From assembly GCA_902800245.1 (NCBI GenBank), contig CADCDY010000010.1:1-32730 (forward strand): a DNA stretch of 32,730 nucleotides, given 5' to 3'. This DNA is from an uncultured Prevotellaceae bacterium (GTDB lineage: Bacteria > Bacteroidota > Bacteroidia > Bacteroidales > Bacteroidaceae). Made by a program: the position numbers and the translations under genes. How positions within the stretch are numbered: the first letter of the stretch is position 1; every line of letters starts with the position of its first letter. The notes under the pieces are model-generated. The model saw only the letters and a program-made list of their open reading frames with translations. It was not told where the DNA came from and searched no databases. Below are positions 6,702 to 14,851 of the stretch, in pieces.

Positions 6702-7053
6702 CGAACGCTTGCTACAGCAGTTTTTCAATGACGCTGCCCGTCAGCAGATAGACGACAACGGATTCACGGAGCGCGTCATGCAGCGTATTGAGGCCGAAGG
6801 TAAACTTCAGACCTCAAACGTCAGACTTCGGACGTTTAACCGTCTGTGGAATGTCTTCTGCATCACTACTTTCGTGGTGTTGTTCATCGTGTTCCGCGGA
6901 TGGGAATTGCTGGCTGTACACTTCGAAGTGATGCTGCGCACATTGGCAACACAGTCGTTCAGCATCAATCTGATGATGATGTTCTCCGTCGTCTTCGGAT
7001 TATTGTTGGTGGGGGCTGGCGAGGTTATTTCTTCGGAAAGAGTCCGTAGGTAG
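6682..7053 (+). CDS. DUF5056-like membrane protein, putative anti-sigma factor
   Basis: Protein of 123 residues. A charged N-terminal cytoplasmic part (NERLLQQFFNDAARQQ; DNGFTERVMQRI) is followed by two hydrophobic helices at about 55-72 and 95-112. The DNGF-x-RVM pattern resembles DUF5056 proteins that commonly follow sigma-factor genes in Bacteroides; the family name is from memory. The overlap with the sigma gene and the membrane topology suggest it holds the sigma factor at the membrane. ATGs at 6682, 6688 and 6691 are all possible starts. Residues 41-52 are encoded by a 7-base repeat array. Its 3' end overlaps the convergent PorE-like gene by 29 bases. Confidence 0.72.
   Translation: MDMMEDNERLLQQFFNDAARQQIDDNGFTERVMQRIEAEGKLQTSNVRLRTFNRLWNVFCITTFVVLFIVFRGWELLAVHFEVMLRTLATQSFSINLMMMFSVVFGLLLVGAGEVISSERVRR
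6804..6838 (+). repeat. Five heptanucleotide units in the putative anti-sigma gene
   Basis: Units ACTTCAG, ACCTCAA, ACGTCAG, ACTTCGG, ACGTTTA: 35 bases, degenerate but strictly in 7-base register. They encode the juxtamembrane segment just before the first membrane helix. Confidence 0.75.
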
Positions 7054-9067
7054 TCCTCAGCACCTTAAACTCCGTACGACGGTTCAGCTGGTTGCATTCC
7101 TCCTGCTGTTCCTCGTCTTCCAGCGTCTTGATGAATTCTTCCGTCAAGACGTCGTTTTCTTTTAGGAACGGATACTTCTCTGCCACCTTCCTGCGAATCT
7201 TCTTGGGATTCTCCTTGCCGTAACCCACAGGTGTCAGACGGTCGGCCGCAATGCCGTTTTCTATCAGGTAATTCACTACTGACTCCGCACGACGCTGGCT
7301 CAGGCGCTTGTTATACTCCGCTGAGCCTTTGTAGTCGGTATGTGCCGAGAGTTCGATGGTGATATTGGGATTCTCGTTCAGCAGTTTGACCAGATCGTCC
7401 AATGCCGTTTTCGATTCCGGACGCAACGTGGCCTTGTCGAAATCGTAGAAAATGTTGTCAATCAGCACAGGCGCCATGATGTTTGCCAGCGGGAACTGCA
7501 AGACGTAATCCTCCGACTCGGTGGAAGGCTCTACGCGCAATTGCTCTTGATGGTTCAGGAAACCTTTACACGTGCCTAAGAATACGTAATCCACGCCTGG
7601 TTTGATTTGCTGGGTAAACGAACCGTCGCCCTTGACGCTCAGCTTGAGGTTCGTACCGTCGTTGCCCACCATATACACCTGACCTGCAGGCAGTTCGTAG
7701 CCGTCCTGCTCGTACACCCAACCCGTCACCGTCTGGATGATTTCAGGGTTGTAGAACGAATAGATGTGGTCCCAGCCTTTGCCGTCGCCACGATTCGACG
7801 AGAAAAAGCCTTGATTCTTCAGTCCCTCGAAGGTCATTCCGAAGTCGTCGCCCTGCGAATTTAGCGGATAGCCCGGATGTTCCAGCTCGTAGAGTTGTGA
7901 GTTTTCCGAAATATTGTCGTGATTCTCAGCGGGTTTGGCAATATAGATGTCCAATCCGCCCATGCCTTCGTGACCGTCCGACGAGAAGTAGAGATCACCA
8001 TTGGGACGGAATGTCGGGAATAGCTCGTCGCCAGGGGTATTGATAGGTGCACCGAGGTTTTCTACACCTGCCAAACCACTCGTCGTCAGACGGACGCGCC
8101 AGATGTCGTAACCACCCATTCCACCCGGCATATTGCTGGTAAAGTAGAGCCACTCTCCGTCAGGCGAAATGGCAGGATGGGCATAGGCTGACAGCGTGTC
8201 GTGCGTTAGTTTCAGTTCCGTCGTCTTGCTCCAGGCAGCATCACTGCGGTTCGAGGTGGCGATAACGGCATAGCGCGGATATTCGGGGTCGGTCTTGCAA
8301 ACCGTCAGATACATCGTCCGACCGTCGGGCGTAAACGAGCAGGCACCCTCGTCGAACTCTGAATTCAGTTCGCTGTCGATGACTTCTGGTCGTTGCCACT
8401 TGCCTTTATCATCCTTCTGCGACATAAAGATATCGCCGTTCTTCGTTCCTGTGATACCGCTCAGCTCGTCGCCTTTGGCCTGATTGCGTGTGGAGGTGAA
8501 GAACAGCTGGTTGTTCTCTTCGCCTGCTAACATGGGGGAATATTCCGCCCGTCGCGAATTGAAGAAGTTCTCGCGCTTGACGGTATAGGCCGAACCCTCC
8601 TGCTTCCACGCGGGAGCCTGCTGTGCCGAACGCAGTCCCCTGCGAGCCAGCTGTACGTAATCTCGTGAATCCGTAAATGCGTAATTCCCTGCCGAGTCCA
8701 AGAAAGTCTGGAATGCCTTGGCGGCTTCCTTGTAACTGCCGTTTTTCATCAGTTGCTGACCCAGATACAGGTGCGTCAGCGAGTCTTCCTGCTTATAGCG
8801 GACAGCATTGTTATAGGCGGCAATAGCCTTCTGCGTATAGTTGATGCGCCGATAGCATTCAGCCATCTTCAATGCCCGCTTTCCGCGCAGGGCACGCTGT
8901 TTGGGAGGCGTCTGCGAATAGGCCTTCTTATATTGGTTGGCAGCATCATAATATTCGCCCAGGGCGTAGAACTTATCGCCCTTCTTCACGGCCTGATCGG
9001 CCCCCGCACATCCAGTGACGAGTGCCAACAGCCAACAGCCGATTGCCAACAGCCAATAATTCTTCAT
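7025..9067 (-). CDS. porE: PorE-like T9SS lipoprotein (TPR, PD40 propeller, CNA_B/CarboxypepD-like, OmpA)
   Basis: Envelope lipoprotein of 680 residues from the ATG at 9067. A GTG at 9091 is an upstream alternative but would push the signal peptide inward. Signal peptide and lipobox LVTGC give lipidated Cys20. Next come TPR-like helices (about 25-140), WD40-like PD40 repeats (about 175-430, with ISPDGEWLYFTSN, FRPNGDLYFSSDG and GFFSSNRGDG), a small regulatory-like beta domain (about 440-520) and a C-terminal OmpA peptidoglycan-binding domain (FDKATLRPES, SAHTDYKGSAEYNKRLSQRRAE). This is the domain order of Porphyromonas PorE, a T9SS component that anchors the machine to peptidoglycan. Other OmpA/PD40 paralogues exist, so the gene name is probable, not certain. 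The topB stop overlaps the GTG by 4 bases. Confidence 0.82.
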   Translation of the reverse strand: MKNYWLLAIGCWLLALVTGCAGADQAVKKGDKFYALGEYYDAANQYKKAYSQTPPKQRALRGKRALKMAECYRRINYTQKAIAAYNNAVRYKQEDSLTHLYLGQQLMKNGSYKEAAKAFQTFLDSAGNYAFTDSRDYVQLARRGLRSAQQAPAWKQEGSAYTVKRENFFNSRRAEYSPMLAGEENNQLFFTSTRNQAKGDELSGITGTKNGDIFMSQKDDKGKWQRPEVIDSELNSEFDEGACSFTPDGRTMYLTVCKTDPEYPRYAVIATSNRSDAAWSKTTELKLTHDTLSAYAHPAISPDGEWLYFTSNMPGGMGGYDIWRVRLTTSGLAGVENLGAPINTPGDELFPTFRPNGDLYFSSDGHEGMGGLDIYIAKPAENHDNISENSQLYELEHPGYPLNSQGDDFGMTFEGLKNQGFFSSNRGDGKGWDHIYSFYNPEIIQTVTGWVYEQDGYELPAGQVYMVGNDGTNLKLSVKGDGSFTQQIKPGVDYVFLGTCKGFLNHQEQLRVEPSTESEDYVLQFPLANIMAPVLIDNIFYDFDKATLRPESKTALDDLVKLLNENPNITIELSAHTDYKGSAEYNKRLSQRRAESVVNYLIENGIAADRLTPVGYGKENPKKIRRKVAEKYPFLKENDVLTEEFIKTLEDEEQQEECNQLNRRTEFKVLRTTYGLFPKK
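9025..9059 (+). repeat. Five heptanucleotide units encoding the PorE-like signal peptide
   Basis: Units CCAACAG, CCAACAG, CCGATTG, CCAACAG, CCAATAA in the plus direction. The gene is on the minus strand, so the array is read as the hydrophobic WLLAIGCWLLA core of the signal peptide. The same units at 6469-6496 are read on the plus strand as a Gln/Pro/Ala/Asn/Ser linker. Confidence 0.9.
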
Positions 9068-9087
9068 ACTGACTATATAACGCAGTT

Positions 9088-11040
9088 TCACCCCTTTTTA
9101 TTGCCTTTCTTCTTTCTTTCTTCCTCTTGGGGCATGACGGTGATGCGTCGGTTGGTGGGGTCGCTCATCACGTCGTGAACGATATCGGTCACCTGTTGTT
9201 TCAGTTCGTCGATAAACTGCTTCGGGTCGTATTTTTTCGCCTCAATATCGCGCAACTTCTTCTCCCAGATACCCGTCAGCTCGCAGCTCTTCAATAGGTC
9301 TTCGCGAATCAGGTCGATCAGTTCGATACCTGTTGGCGTGGCCACCAGACGCTTGCGTTCGCGACGGATATAGTGGCGCTTGAACAGCGTCTCGATGATC
9401 CCCGCACGACTCGACGGACGTCCGATCCCGTTTTCCTTCATGGCAGCACGCAGGGTCTCGTCCTCCACGAACTTACCTGCCGTCTCCATGGCACGCAATA
9501 GGGTAGCCTCCGTATAATAAGGTGGCGGTGTGGTCCATTTCTCCGTCAGCGTAGGTTGGTGGTCGCCGCTCTCGCCTTTTACGAAGGTGGGCAACGTGCG
9601 CTCCTCGTCAGCGGGTTTATCGGAATTCTCGGGATTCTCTGGAGTTTCCGGATTATCTGGGGTTTTGTCCCTCACCACGCGCCAGCCTGGGTCAAGAATC
9701 TCCTTACCCGTCACCTTAAACTCCACGGCATCAGAAGCCCCACCTTTGGCGCCCTCAACTGTGTGTTGCGACTCAGTTGCAACAGGCTCTGAATCAGCCC
9801 GTACTTCGCCCAGCACCGTCGTTGTTGAAAACTTGCAATCCGGCAGGAATACCCCGATAAACCGCCTTGCCACGAGGTCGAACACTTTCTGCTCAGCATC
9901 GCTCAGACCCTGCGGAATCACTCCCGTGGGAATGATGGCGTGGTGGTCGGTCACCTTCGACGAGTCGAACACGCGCTTCGACTTCTTCAGCGCCTTGCCG
10001 CCGATGGGTTTGATGAGCTCGGCATACGGCGCAACGCCCTGAAACTTCGTCTGATACAGGCCGTTCATTGTCTGCGGACATTTCGGATAGATGTCGTCCG
10101 ACAGGTATTGCGTATCCACACGCGGATAGGTCGTATATTTCTTCTCATAGAGTGCCTGGATAAGGTTCAGCGTCATCTCTGCCGAGTAGCCGAACTTCCT
10201 ATTGCAATCCACCTGCAGCGACGTCAGGTCATACAACTGTGGCGGCTGCTCCTTGCCCTCTTTCTTCTCCACCTTCGTCACCGTAAACGGTTTGCCCTCG
10301 ATGGTGGCAAAGGCCTTTTCGCCTTCCTCCTTCGACGTAAACTTACCCGACGTGGCCGTAAATGTCGTGTCGCGATATACCGTTGCCAGGACCCAATACG
10401 GCTCGGGTTTGAACGTGTCAATCTCTTTCTGGCGATTCACGATGAGGGCGAGGGTAGGGGTCTGCACGCGACCTATCGAGAGCACCTGGCGGTTCTGGCC
10501 GTACCTCAACGTGTATAGTCGTGTGGCGTTCATGCCTAATAGCCAGTCACCGATAGCTCTTGACAGTCCTGCCAAATATAACGGCTGGTAGTCGGCTTGG
10601 TCTTTCAGATTCGAAAAGCCCTCGCGGATGGCCTCGTCCGTCATCGACGATATCCATAGTCGGCTCACGGGACACTTCGCCCCGGCCTTCTGCATCACCC
10701 ACCGCTGGATGAGCTCACCCTCCTGTCCCGCGTCACCGCAGTTCACGATGCGCTCGGCCTTTTGCATCAGTCCCTCGATAATCGAGAATTGCTTCTTGAT
10801 GCCGTTGTCGTCAATCAGCTTGATGCCGAAACGCTCAGGAATCATCGGCAGCGACGTCAGACTCCATGCCTTCCACATCGGCGTGTAATCGTGCGGCTCC
10901 TTCAGCGTACACAGGTGGCCGAACGTCCACGTCACCTGAAAACCGTTTCCTTCCATATATCCGTCGTGGCTCGTCGTCGCACCGATAATCCGTGCAATAT
11001 CCCGCGCCACACTGGGCTTCTCAGCGATACATACTATCAT
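9088..11040 (-). CDS. topB: DNA topoisomerase III (type IA)
   Basis: Type IA topoisomerase that cuts one DNA strand and resolves linked or recombining duplexes. 650 residues. An N-terminal TOPRIM domain has Glu7 in IAEKPSVA and the acidic motif GDAGQEGE at 102-109; the DAG form replaces the usual DAD in part of this family. The catalytic Tyr305 is in YTTYPRVDTQYL, and domain features such as SIGRVQTPTLALI (188-200), HHAIIPTG (366-373) and ENGIGRPSSRAGII (536-549) are present. There is no C-terminal zinc finger; it ends in a Lys-rich tail. Two segments look inserted: 414-438, which holds a DNA palindrome, and 458-480, a PEN/PET-rich linker made of 9-base repeats. It probably belongs to a minus-strand operon with the downstream PorE-like gene. 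Confidence 0.95.
   Translation of the reverse strand: MIVCIAEKPSVARDIARIIGATTSHDGYMEGNGFQVTWTFGHLCTLKEPHDYTPMWKAWSLTSLPMIPERFGIKLIDDNGIKKQFSIIEGLMQKAERIVNCGDAGQEGELIQRWVMQKAGAKCPVSRLWISSMTDEAIREGFSNLKDQADYQPLYLAGLSRAIGDWLLGMNATRLYTLRYGQNRQVLSIGRVQTPTLALIVNRQKEIDTFKPEPYWVLATVYRDTTFTATSGKFTSKEEGEKAFATIEGKPFTVTKVEKKEGKEQPPQLYDLTSLQVDCNRKFGYSAEMTLNLIQALYEKKYTTYPRVDTQYLSDDIYPKCPQTMNGLYQTKFQGVAPYAELIKPIGGKALKKSKRVFDSSKVTDHHAIIPTGVIPQGLSDAEQKVFDLVARRFIGVFLPDCKFSTTTVLGEVRADSEPVATESQHTVEGAKGGASDAVEFKVTGKEILDPGWRVVRDKTPDNPETPENPENSDKPADEERTLPTFVKGESGDHQPTLTEKWTTPPPYYTEATLLRAMETAGKFVEDETLRAAMKENGIGRPSSRAGIIETLFKRHYIRRERKRLVATPTGIELIDLIREDLLKSCELTGIWEKKLRDIEAKKYDPKQFIDELKQQVTDIVHDVMSDPTNRRITVMPQEEERKKKGNKKG
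9612..9665 (+). repeat. Nonanucleotide degenerate repeat in topB
   Basis: Six 9-base units of the type CGGGATTCT / CTGGAGTTT. On the coding strand they give a three-residue repeat (PDN, PET, PEN, PEN, SDK) in a linker. The period of 9 suggests selection on the protein frame or simple codon-level slippage, unlike the 7-base arrays. Confidence 0.7.
9764..9784. repeat. 21-base near-palindrome inside topB
   Basis: TGTTGCGACTCAGTTGCAAC plus A: arms pair fully except at one position on each side and the centre base. It lies in the segment encoding residues 414-438, which appears extra compared with the usual family sequence that runs directly from GEV to VEFKVTGKEIL. Confidence 0.6.
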
Positions 11041-11048
11041 CGTTTCTT

Positions 11049-11570
11049 TTACTTACTTTCCAGATAGAGCCAAACGGAGAACACGGCCTCAATGACCACC
11101 ATCATGATAGCCAGGACGAACGGTGCATACATCAGTCCGACAATCAGGGCCAGAATGGGGATGGCAATGGAGAACACGAGATAGCCCTTCGACTGGTACA
11201 GCCAGGAGAACGGCATCAGGTGGGCGCCGAAAATCATGGCATACACCATCAGCATCTTCTCGGGCACTGCGGCGAATACCCACATAGCTATCAGGATATA
11301 CAGCATCTGGTTGATACTGAATAGAATACCCGCCTTTGTAAGCGGATTGCCTTTGCCTTCAAAGTCTATCTTCAACACCTTCGACAGCCCCCAAGCCAAT
11401 GGGAACAGCACCGCCGAACAGCAGAACGTAAACAGGTTCTTCTGCTCCATGGACAGGTCCGTCAATTGAACAGCCAGTATCAGTCCCCATATCACGACGG
11501 ATGCCATGATAAAGTGTAGACCTCTCTTTTGCCTCTGCGCACAATCTTTAATCAGTTCGTTAAGTTCCAT
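11049..11570 (-). CDS. Multi-pass membrane protein of unknown function
   Basis: Protein of 173 residues with about five to six hydrophobic segments (near 20-36, 46-64, 82-104, 108-122, 130-146 and 148-168), a short basic N-terminus (CAQRQKRGLH) and no signal peptide. I do not recognise conserved catalytic residues. The overall size and layout recall small DUF7010-type proteins, but this is a weak memory. It lies 8 bases upstream of topB and 20 bases downstream of the thioredoxin gene on the same strand, so it is probably co-transcribed, with no functional hint beyond that. Confidence 0.7.
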   Translation of the reverse strand: MELNELIKDCAQRQKRGLHFIMASVVIWGLILAVQLTDLSMEQKNLFTFCCSAVLFPLAWGLSKVLKIDFEGKGNPLTKAGILFSINQMLYILIAMWVFAAVPEKMLMVYAMIFGAHLMPFSWLYQSKGYLVFSIAIPILALIVGLMYAPFVLAIMMVVIEAVFSVWLYLESK

Positions 11571-11590
11571 GATCTATCTGTTTTTTGCAA

Positions 11591-12673
11591 TTACTCTTCG
11601 AAGATTTCCTGCAGACGACTTTGCAATTCCTTGCCTCGAAGGGAGCGATCGGTAATCTTTCCCTGCGGGTCGATAAGGATATTGTCGGGAATGCCGTCAA
11701 TATTATAAATGGATGCAGCGGCACACTGCCACCCCTTCAGGTCGGAAATCTGCAGCCAGGGCAACTTCAACTGTTCGATGCCTTTCACCCAAGCTTCTTT
11801 TTTGTTGTCGAACGAGACGCCAACCACTTCGAAACCCTTGGTGTGGTATTTGTTGTAGGCGTCCAACACGTTAGGCATCTCCGCACGGCAGGGGCCGCAC
11901 CACGAAGCCCAGAAATCTACGAGCACCCACTTGCCCGCACCTGTCAGTTCGCTGACCTTGTGCATCTTGCCGTCAGGGGCGGCCATTTCCAGGTCCGTAA
12001 ACTGCTGACCAATGAAGACCATCTTTTCGGCTGGAGCCAGCGTGAAGGCCACGATGTCTCTCGTATGCTTCAGCGCAGGATGGTTGGCAAAGGCCACCTT
12101 CTCCGCTACCAGTTTGTCGTAAGCCCTCAGACCGTTCTCGTAAAAGTACTCTTCGGCAAAGGCCAAAGGAATCAGGGTGTTACGCTCGTCGGCGAAAATC
12201 TTGTTGACGAAGGCTGACTCGTCGTCGAATATTTTCTTCACCTCATTATTCAGCTCCTCTTCATGTGCTTTTTTCTCGGCATCCGTCATTCCAGCGAGCT
12301 TTGCCCTGAAGGCTGTCAACGGCTGGTTCAGCTGACGGTCGTAGGCATTCACCTTCTCGTTCAGCGCCGAGCCCTTCACCGTGCTGTCATTCAGATTGAT
12401 GGTTACAGGTGTGCCGTCGTTGAAGAAAGGTGTCGTCCAATCAGCATTCTTCAGTCTCACTGTCAGCAGGGCGTCTTTGTCCACAGCCCCTGCGAACGCA
12501 AACTTACCGTCTGCCACCAACGTACTATCAACGATGAAACTGTTGTTCTGGTTAATCAGATAAACTGTTCTACCATTGTCGCTACTGATTCCGCTGACGG
12601 AATACTTCGTCTGTTGTGCCATTGCCGGCATCACCGCAGCCATCATCGCTGCTATCAATAATACTTTCTTCAT
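11591..12673 (-). CDS. TlpA-like thioredoxin-fold lipid-free exported protein with N-terminal DUF4369-like domain
   Basis: Exported disulfide oxidoreductase of 360 residues. The signal peptide is MKKVLLIAAMMAAVMPAMAQ, cut after about residue 20. A beta-rich N-terminal domain (about 22-105, DUF4369-like) and a helical spacer (105-215) precede a TlpA/AhpC-type thioredoxin fold with the redox motif Trp258-Cys259-Gly-Pro-Cys262 in FWASWCGPCRAEMPN. The cis-Pro region is GIPDNILIDPQGKI. Such proteins are abundant in Bacteroidetes and reduce periplasmic cysteines or act in cytochrome maturation or stress. The substrate here is unknown. Confidence 0.9.
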   Translation of the reverse strand: MKKVLLIAAMMAAVMPAMAQQTKYSVSGISSDNGRTVYLINQNNSFIVDSTLVADGKFAFAGAVDKDALLTVRLKNADWTTPFFNDGTPVTINLNDSTVKGSALNEKVNAYDRQLNQPLTAFRAKLAGMTDAEKKAHEEELNNEVKKIFDDESAFVNKIFADERNTLIPLAFAEEYFYENGLRAYDKLVAEKVAFANHPALKHTRDIVAFTLAPAEKMVFIGQQFTDLEMAAPDGKMHKVSELTGAGKWVLVDFWASWCGPCRAEMPNVLDAYNKYHTKGFEVVGVSFDNKKEAWVKGIEQLKLPWLQISDLKGWQCAAASIYNIDGIPDNILIDPQGKITDRSLRGKELQSRLQEIFEE

Positions 12674-12742
12674 AATCTTCCAATTTTAGCCTACATCGAT
12701 TTGTTGATTTTATTAACTCGATTGATGATTTGTACGAGACGT

Positions 12743-13801
12743 TTATAGGGTTCCCTTGGTGGAGGGGAGTTCGTAGTGGTAGACGTCGCGGCGGACAGCC
12801 ATTTTCAAGGCACGGGCAAGGGCTTTGAAGATGCCTTCTATCTTATGGTGCTCATTTTGGCCTTCGGCGCGAATGTTGAGATTCATTTTGGCGGCATCGC
12901 TGAGTGACTTAAAAAAATGGAGGAACATCTCCGTGGGCATCTCACCAATGCGTTCACGGTGGAACTCGGCATCCCAGACGAGCCAGGGACGGCCGCCGAA
13001 GTCGAGGCAGACGCTGCACAGACAGTCGTCCATAGGCAGGGAGTAGCCATAGCGTTCGATGCCACGCTTGTCGCCGAGTGCTTTCAAAAGGCATTCGCCG
13101 AGAGCAAGCGCCGTATCCTCGATGGTGTGGTGTTCGTCGACATGCAGGTCGCCATTGCAATGAACGGTAAGATCTATCATGCCGTGTTTGCCGATTTGTT
13201 CGAGCATGTGGTCGAAGAATCCCAGTCCAGTCTGGATGTCGCAACGGCCGTTGCCGTCAAGATCAACGCGGACGAGAATGTCGGTTTCCTTGGTGGTGCG
13301 CTGCACTTCTGCGGTACGCTCGCCACCATAGGCGATGGTTGTAGCGCTTGACCAGTCACCAATCTGTATGAAGCGACAGCCGATGTTCTCAGCGAAGCGG
13401 CGGTCGGTGTCGCGGTCGCCAATGACATAGGAGTTGGCGATATCGTAGTTGGGATTGTTGATGTATTTCTCGACGAGCCCGATATTGGGTTTACGTGTGG
13501 GTGCGTTGTCCTCAGGGAAATGTGGGTCGATGAGGATGTCGTCGAACTCGACGCCTTCGCCACGTAGCGTGTCGAGGATGAAGTTCTGTACGGGCCAAAA
13601 GGTTTCCTCAGGAAATGCCGGTGTTCCCAGTCCGTCCTGATTGCTGACCATGACGAAAAGGTAGTCGGTATGCTGACGGAGGAATGCGAGGCTGCTGATA
13701 GCACGCGGTACGAACTGGAGCTTCTCGAAAGCGTCAATCTGCTCGTCGTCTGGTTCGCGGATGATAGTTCCGTCGCGGTCGATGAATAATATCTTTTTCA
13801 T
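12743..13801 (-). CDS. hisB: Bifunctional histidinol-phosphatase / imidazoleglycerol-phosphate dehydratase
   Basis: Two steps of histidine synthesis in one protein of 352 residues. The N-terminal HAD-type phosphatase (1-160) has the nucleophile motif DRDGT (Asp8, Asp10) and the acidic motif GDRDTD near 129-134. The C-terminal dehydratase (160-352) has both metal-binding motifs, DEHHTIEDT near 222 and EHHKIEGIF near 317. The loop that binds zinc through Cys in E. coli HisB reads [15 protein letters not shown] here (92-106) and has no Cys, as I recall for Bacteroides homologues. No other his gene is nearby. It starts 6 bases after the stop of the upstream membrane-protein gene, so the two are probably one transcript. 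Confidence 0.96.
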   Translation of the reverse strand: MKKILFIDRDGTIIREPDDEQIDAFEKLQFVPRAISSLAFLRQHTDYLFVMVSNQDGLGTPAFPEETFWPVQNFILDTLRGEGVEFDDILIDPHFPEDNAPTRKPNIGLVEKYINNPNYDIANSYVIGDRDTDRRFAENIGCRFIQIGDWSSATTIAYGGERTAEVQRTTKETDILVRVDLDGNGRCDIQTGLGFFDHMLEQIGKHGMIDLTVHCNGDLHVDEHHTIEDTALALGECLLKALGDKRGIERYGYSLPMDDCLCSVCLDFGGRPWLVWDAEFHRERIGEMPTEMFLHFFKSLSDAAKMNLNIRAEGQNEHHKIEGIFKALARALKMAVRRDVYHYELPSTKGTL

Positions 13802-13807
13802 ATTGTC

Positions 13808-14782
13808 TTATGGATTTTCAATGTTATTACGTTCCTGTTCGCGCGCTTCGATAGAACCATAAATATAATAGTTGTGAACCAGTAGCACTTGGCTGACGTA
13901 GAACTGGATGAAGCAGCAGAGGGTAACGGTGATGAAGGTGAGCGTGGTGATGTAGGACGGCATGCCCAGCGGGTCGCCAAAGAGCAGCCCCTGATGTGCC
14001 TGCTGGTTGGCAAAACTAAGGATATGCGAGGGCAACAAGACTACTAAACTCACCAGCTGAATGAGTAACATGCTGACAAAGAACACGAGGAACATCAGTC
14101 CCCAGTGGCGCAATCCGCTGGCATAGCTGCGGCTTAGCGTCCGCCAATAGCCACACGGCGCCTCCATCAGGTATTTCATGAGCACGTGGTAAAGCGGCAA
14201 CGAGAACAGGACGACGATAAGACCGTAAATGAAGAACGCCACGATGGATGTCGTCAGATGACGGAGAATGAACTGTTGACTGACAGTGTCGAGCACAAAC
14301 ATTGCTGCAACGAGCAGGCAGAAAGGAATGAGCAAGATCAGCGCTGTCAAAAAGACGCCTTTCAGCGAGCGCCCCATGAGATGCGGACTGGCTGAAAACC
14401 AATGGGGTGGGGTGGTGACGATGCCTGTTTCCTTGTGTTCTTTCAGTTTGCTGAGGATGGGAGCCGACGCCAATGCCAACGTGGCAAGAGCCAGCAGCAT
14501 CAGAAGCAACATATCCAAAGCAATGATGGAGTAAGACTGGAGATTTTCGATGCTAACTGCCTGATTGATAAGTAATTGTTGTGCGATGCCAGTGGATATT
14601 TCCGGCAGCTTGATAGCCGTAAGGGTTCCCAAGGCTCCACAGCTGAGCGCATAAAGTATTGCCATTTGCCACGATGCCTTGAAAAAGCGGCGGAAATAAC
14701 TGGTATAAAGCTTGAAGCCCGTAGTGAGCACACTGCGGTATCTGCGAGCTTTCAATAGTAATAAATCGTCTTGTTTTTTCAT
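13808..14782 (-). CDS. Multi-pass membrane protein of unknown function
   Basis: Protein of 324 residues starting MKKQDDLLLLKARRYRSV. The open frame continues 219 codons upstream, but that part is antisense to the oxidoreductase gene and is rejected. About six hydrophobic segments are visible: near 40-60, 80-110, 140-160, 170-195, 225-255 and 280-310. A basic cytoplasmic N-terminus and a Pro-rich loop (TTPPHWFSASPHLMGRS) lie between helices 2 and 3. I do not recognise a family. A TAnnTTTG element at 14803-14810 in the minus direction supports the chosen start, with a short leader. hisB follows after 6 bases. Confidence 0.8.
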   Translation of the reverse strand: MKKQDDLLLLKARRYRSVLTTGFKLYTSYFRRFFKASWQMAILYALSCGALGTLTAIKLPEISTGIAQQLLINQAVSIENLQSYSIIALDMLLLMLLALATLALASAPILSKLKEHKETGIVTTPPHWFSASPHLMGRSLKGVFLTALILLIPFCLLVAAMFVLDTVSQQFILRHLTTSIVAFFIYGLIVVLFSLPLYHVLMKYLMEAPCGYWRTLSRSYASGLRHWGLMFLVFFVSMLLIQLVSLVVLLPSHILSFANQQAHQGLLFGDPLGMPSYITTLTFITVTLCCFIQFYVSQVLLVHNYYIYGSIEAREQERNNIENP

Positions 14783-14802
14783 CTTTTCGAAATTTACGCC
14801 TG

Positions 14803-14810
14803 CAAAGGTA
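14803..14810 (-). promoter_or_regulatory. -7 element for the membrane protein-hisB transcript
   Basis: TACCTTTG on the minus strand, about 20 bases before the ATG at 14782. A convincing -33 TTTG is not visible at the right distance. Confidence 0.5.
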
Positions 14811-14832
14811 CACATTTTTCCTAAATAATTTG

Positions 14833-14840
14833 TATCTTTG
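14833..14840 (+). promoter_or_regulatory. -7 element for the oxidoreductase gene, very short leader
   Basis: TATCTTTG ends 11 bases before the ATG at 14852. With the usual start about 5-8 bases downstream, the mRNA leader would be only about 3-7 bases. The -33 element is weak. Confidence 0.5.
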
Positions 14841-14851
14841 CACGCGAAAAT

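Noticed and set aside
9388-9411. TopB TOPRIM motif DAG instead of DAD as a possible inactivating change
   Set aside because: The DAGxEGE form is known in a large subgroup of topoisomerase III enzymes; other active-site motifs are intact. The motif itself lies near 10715-10735.
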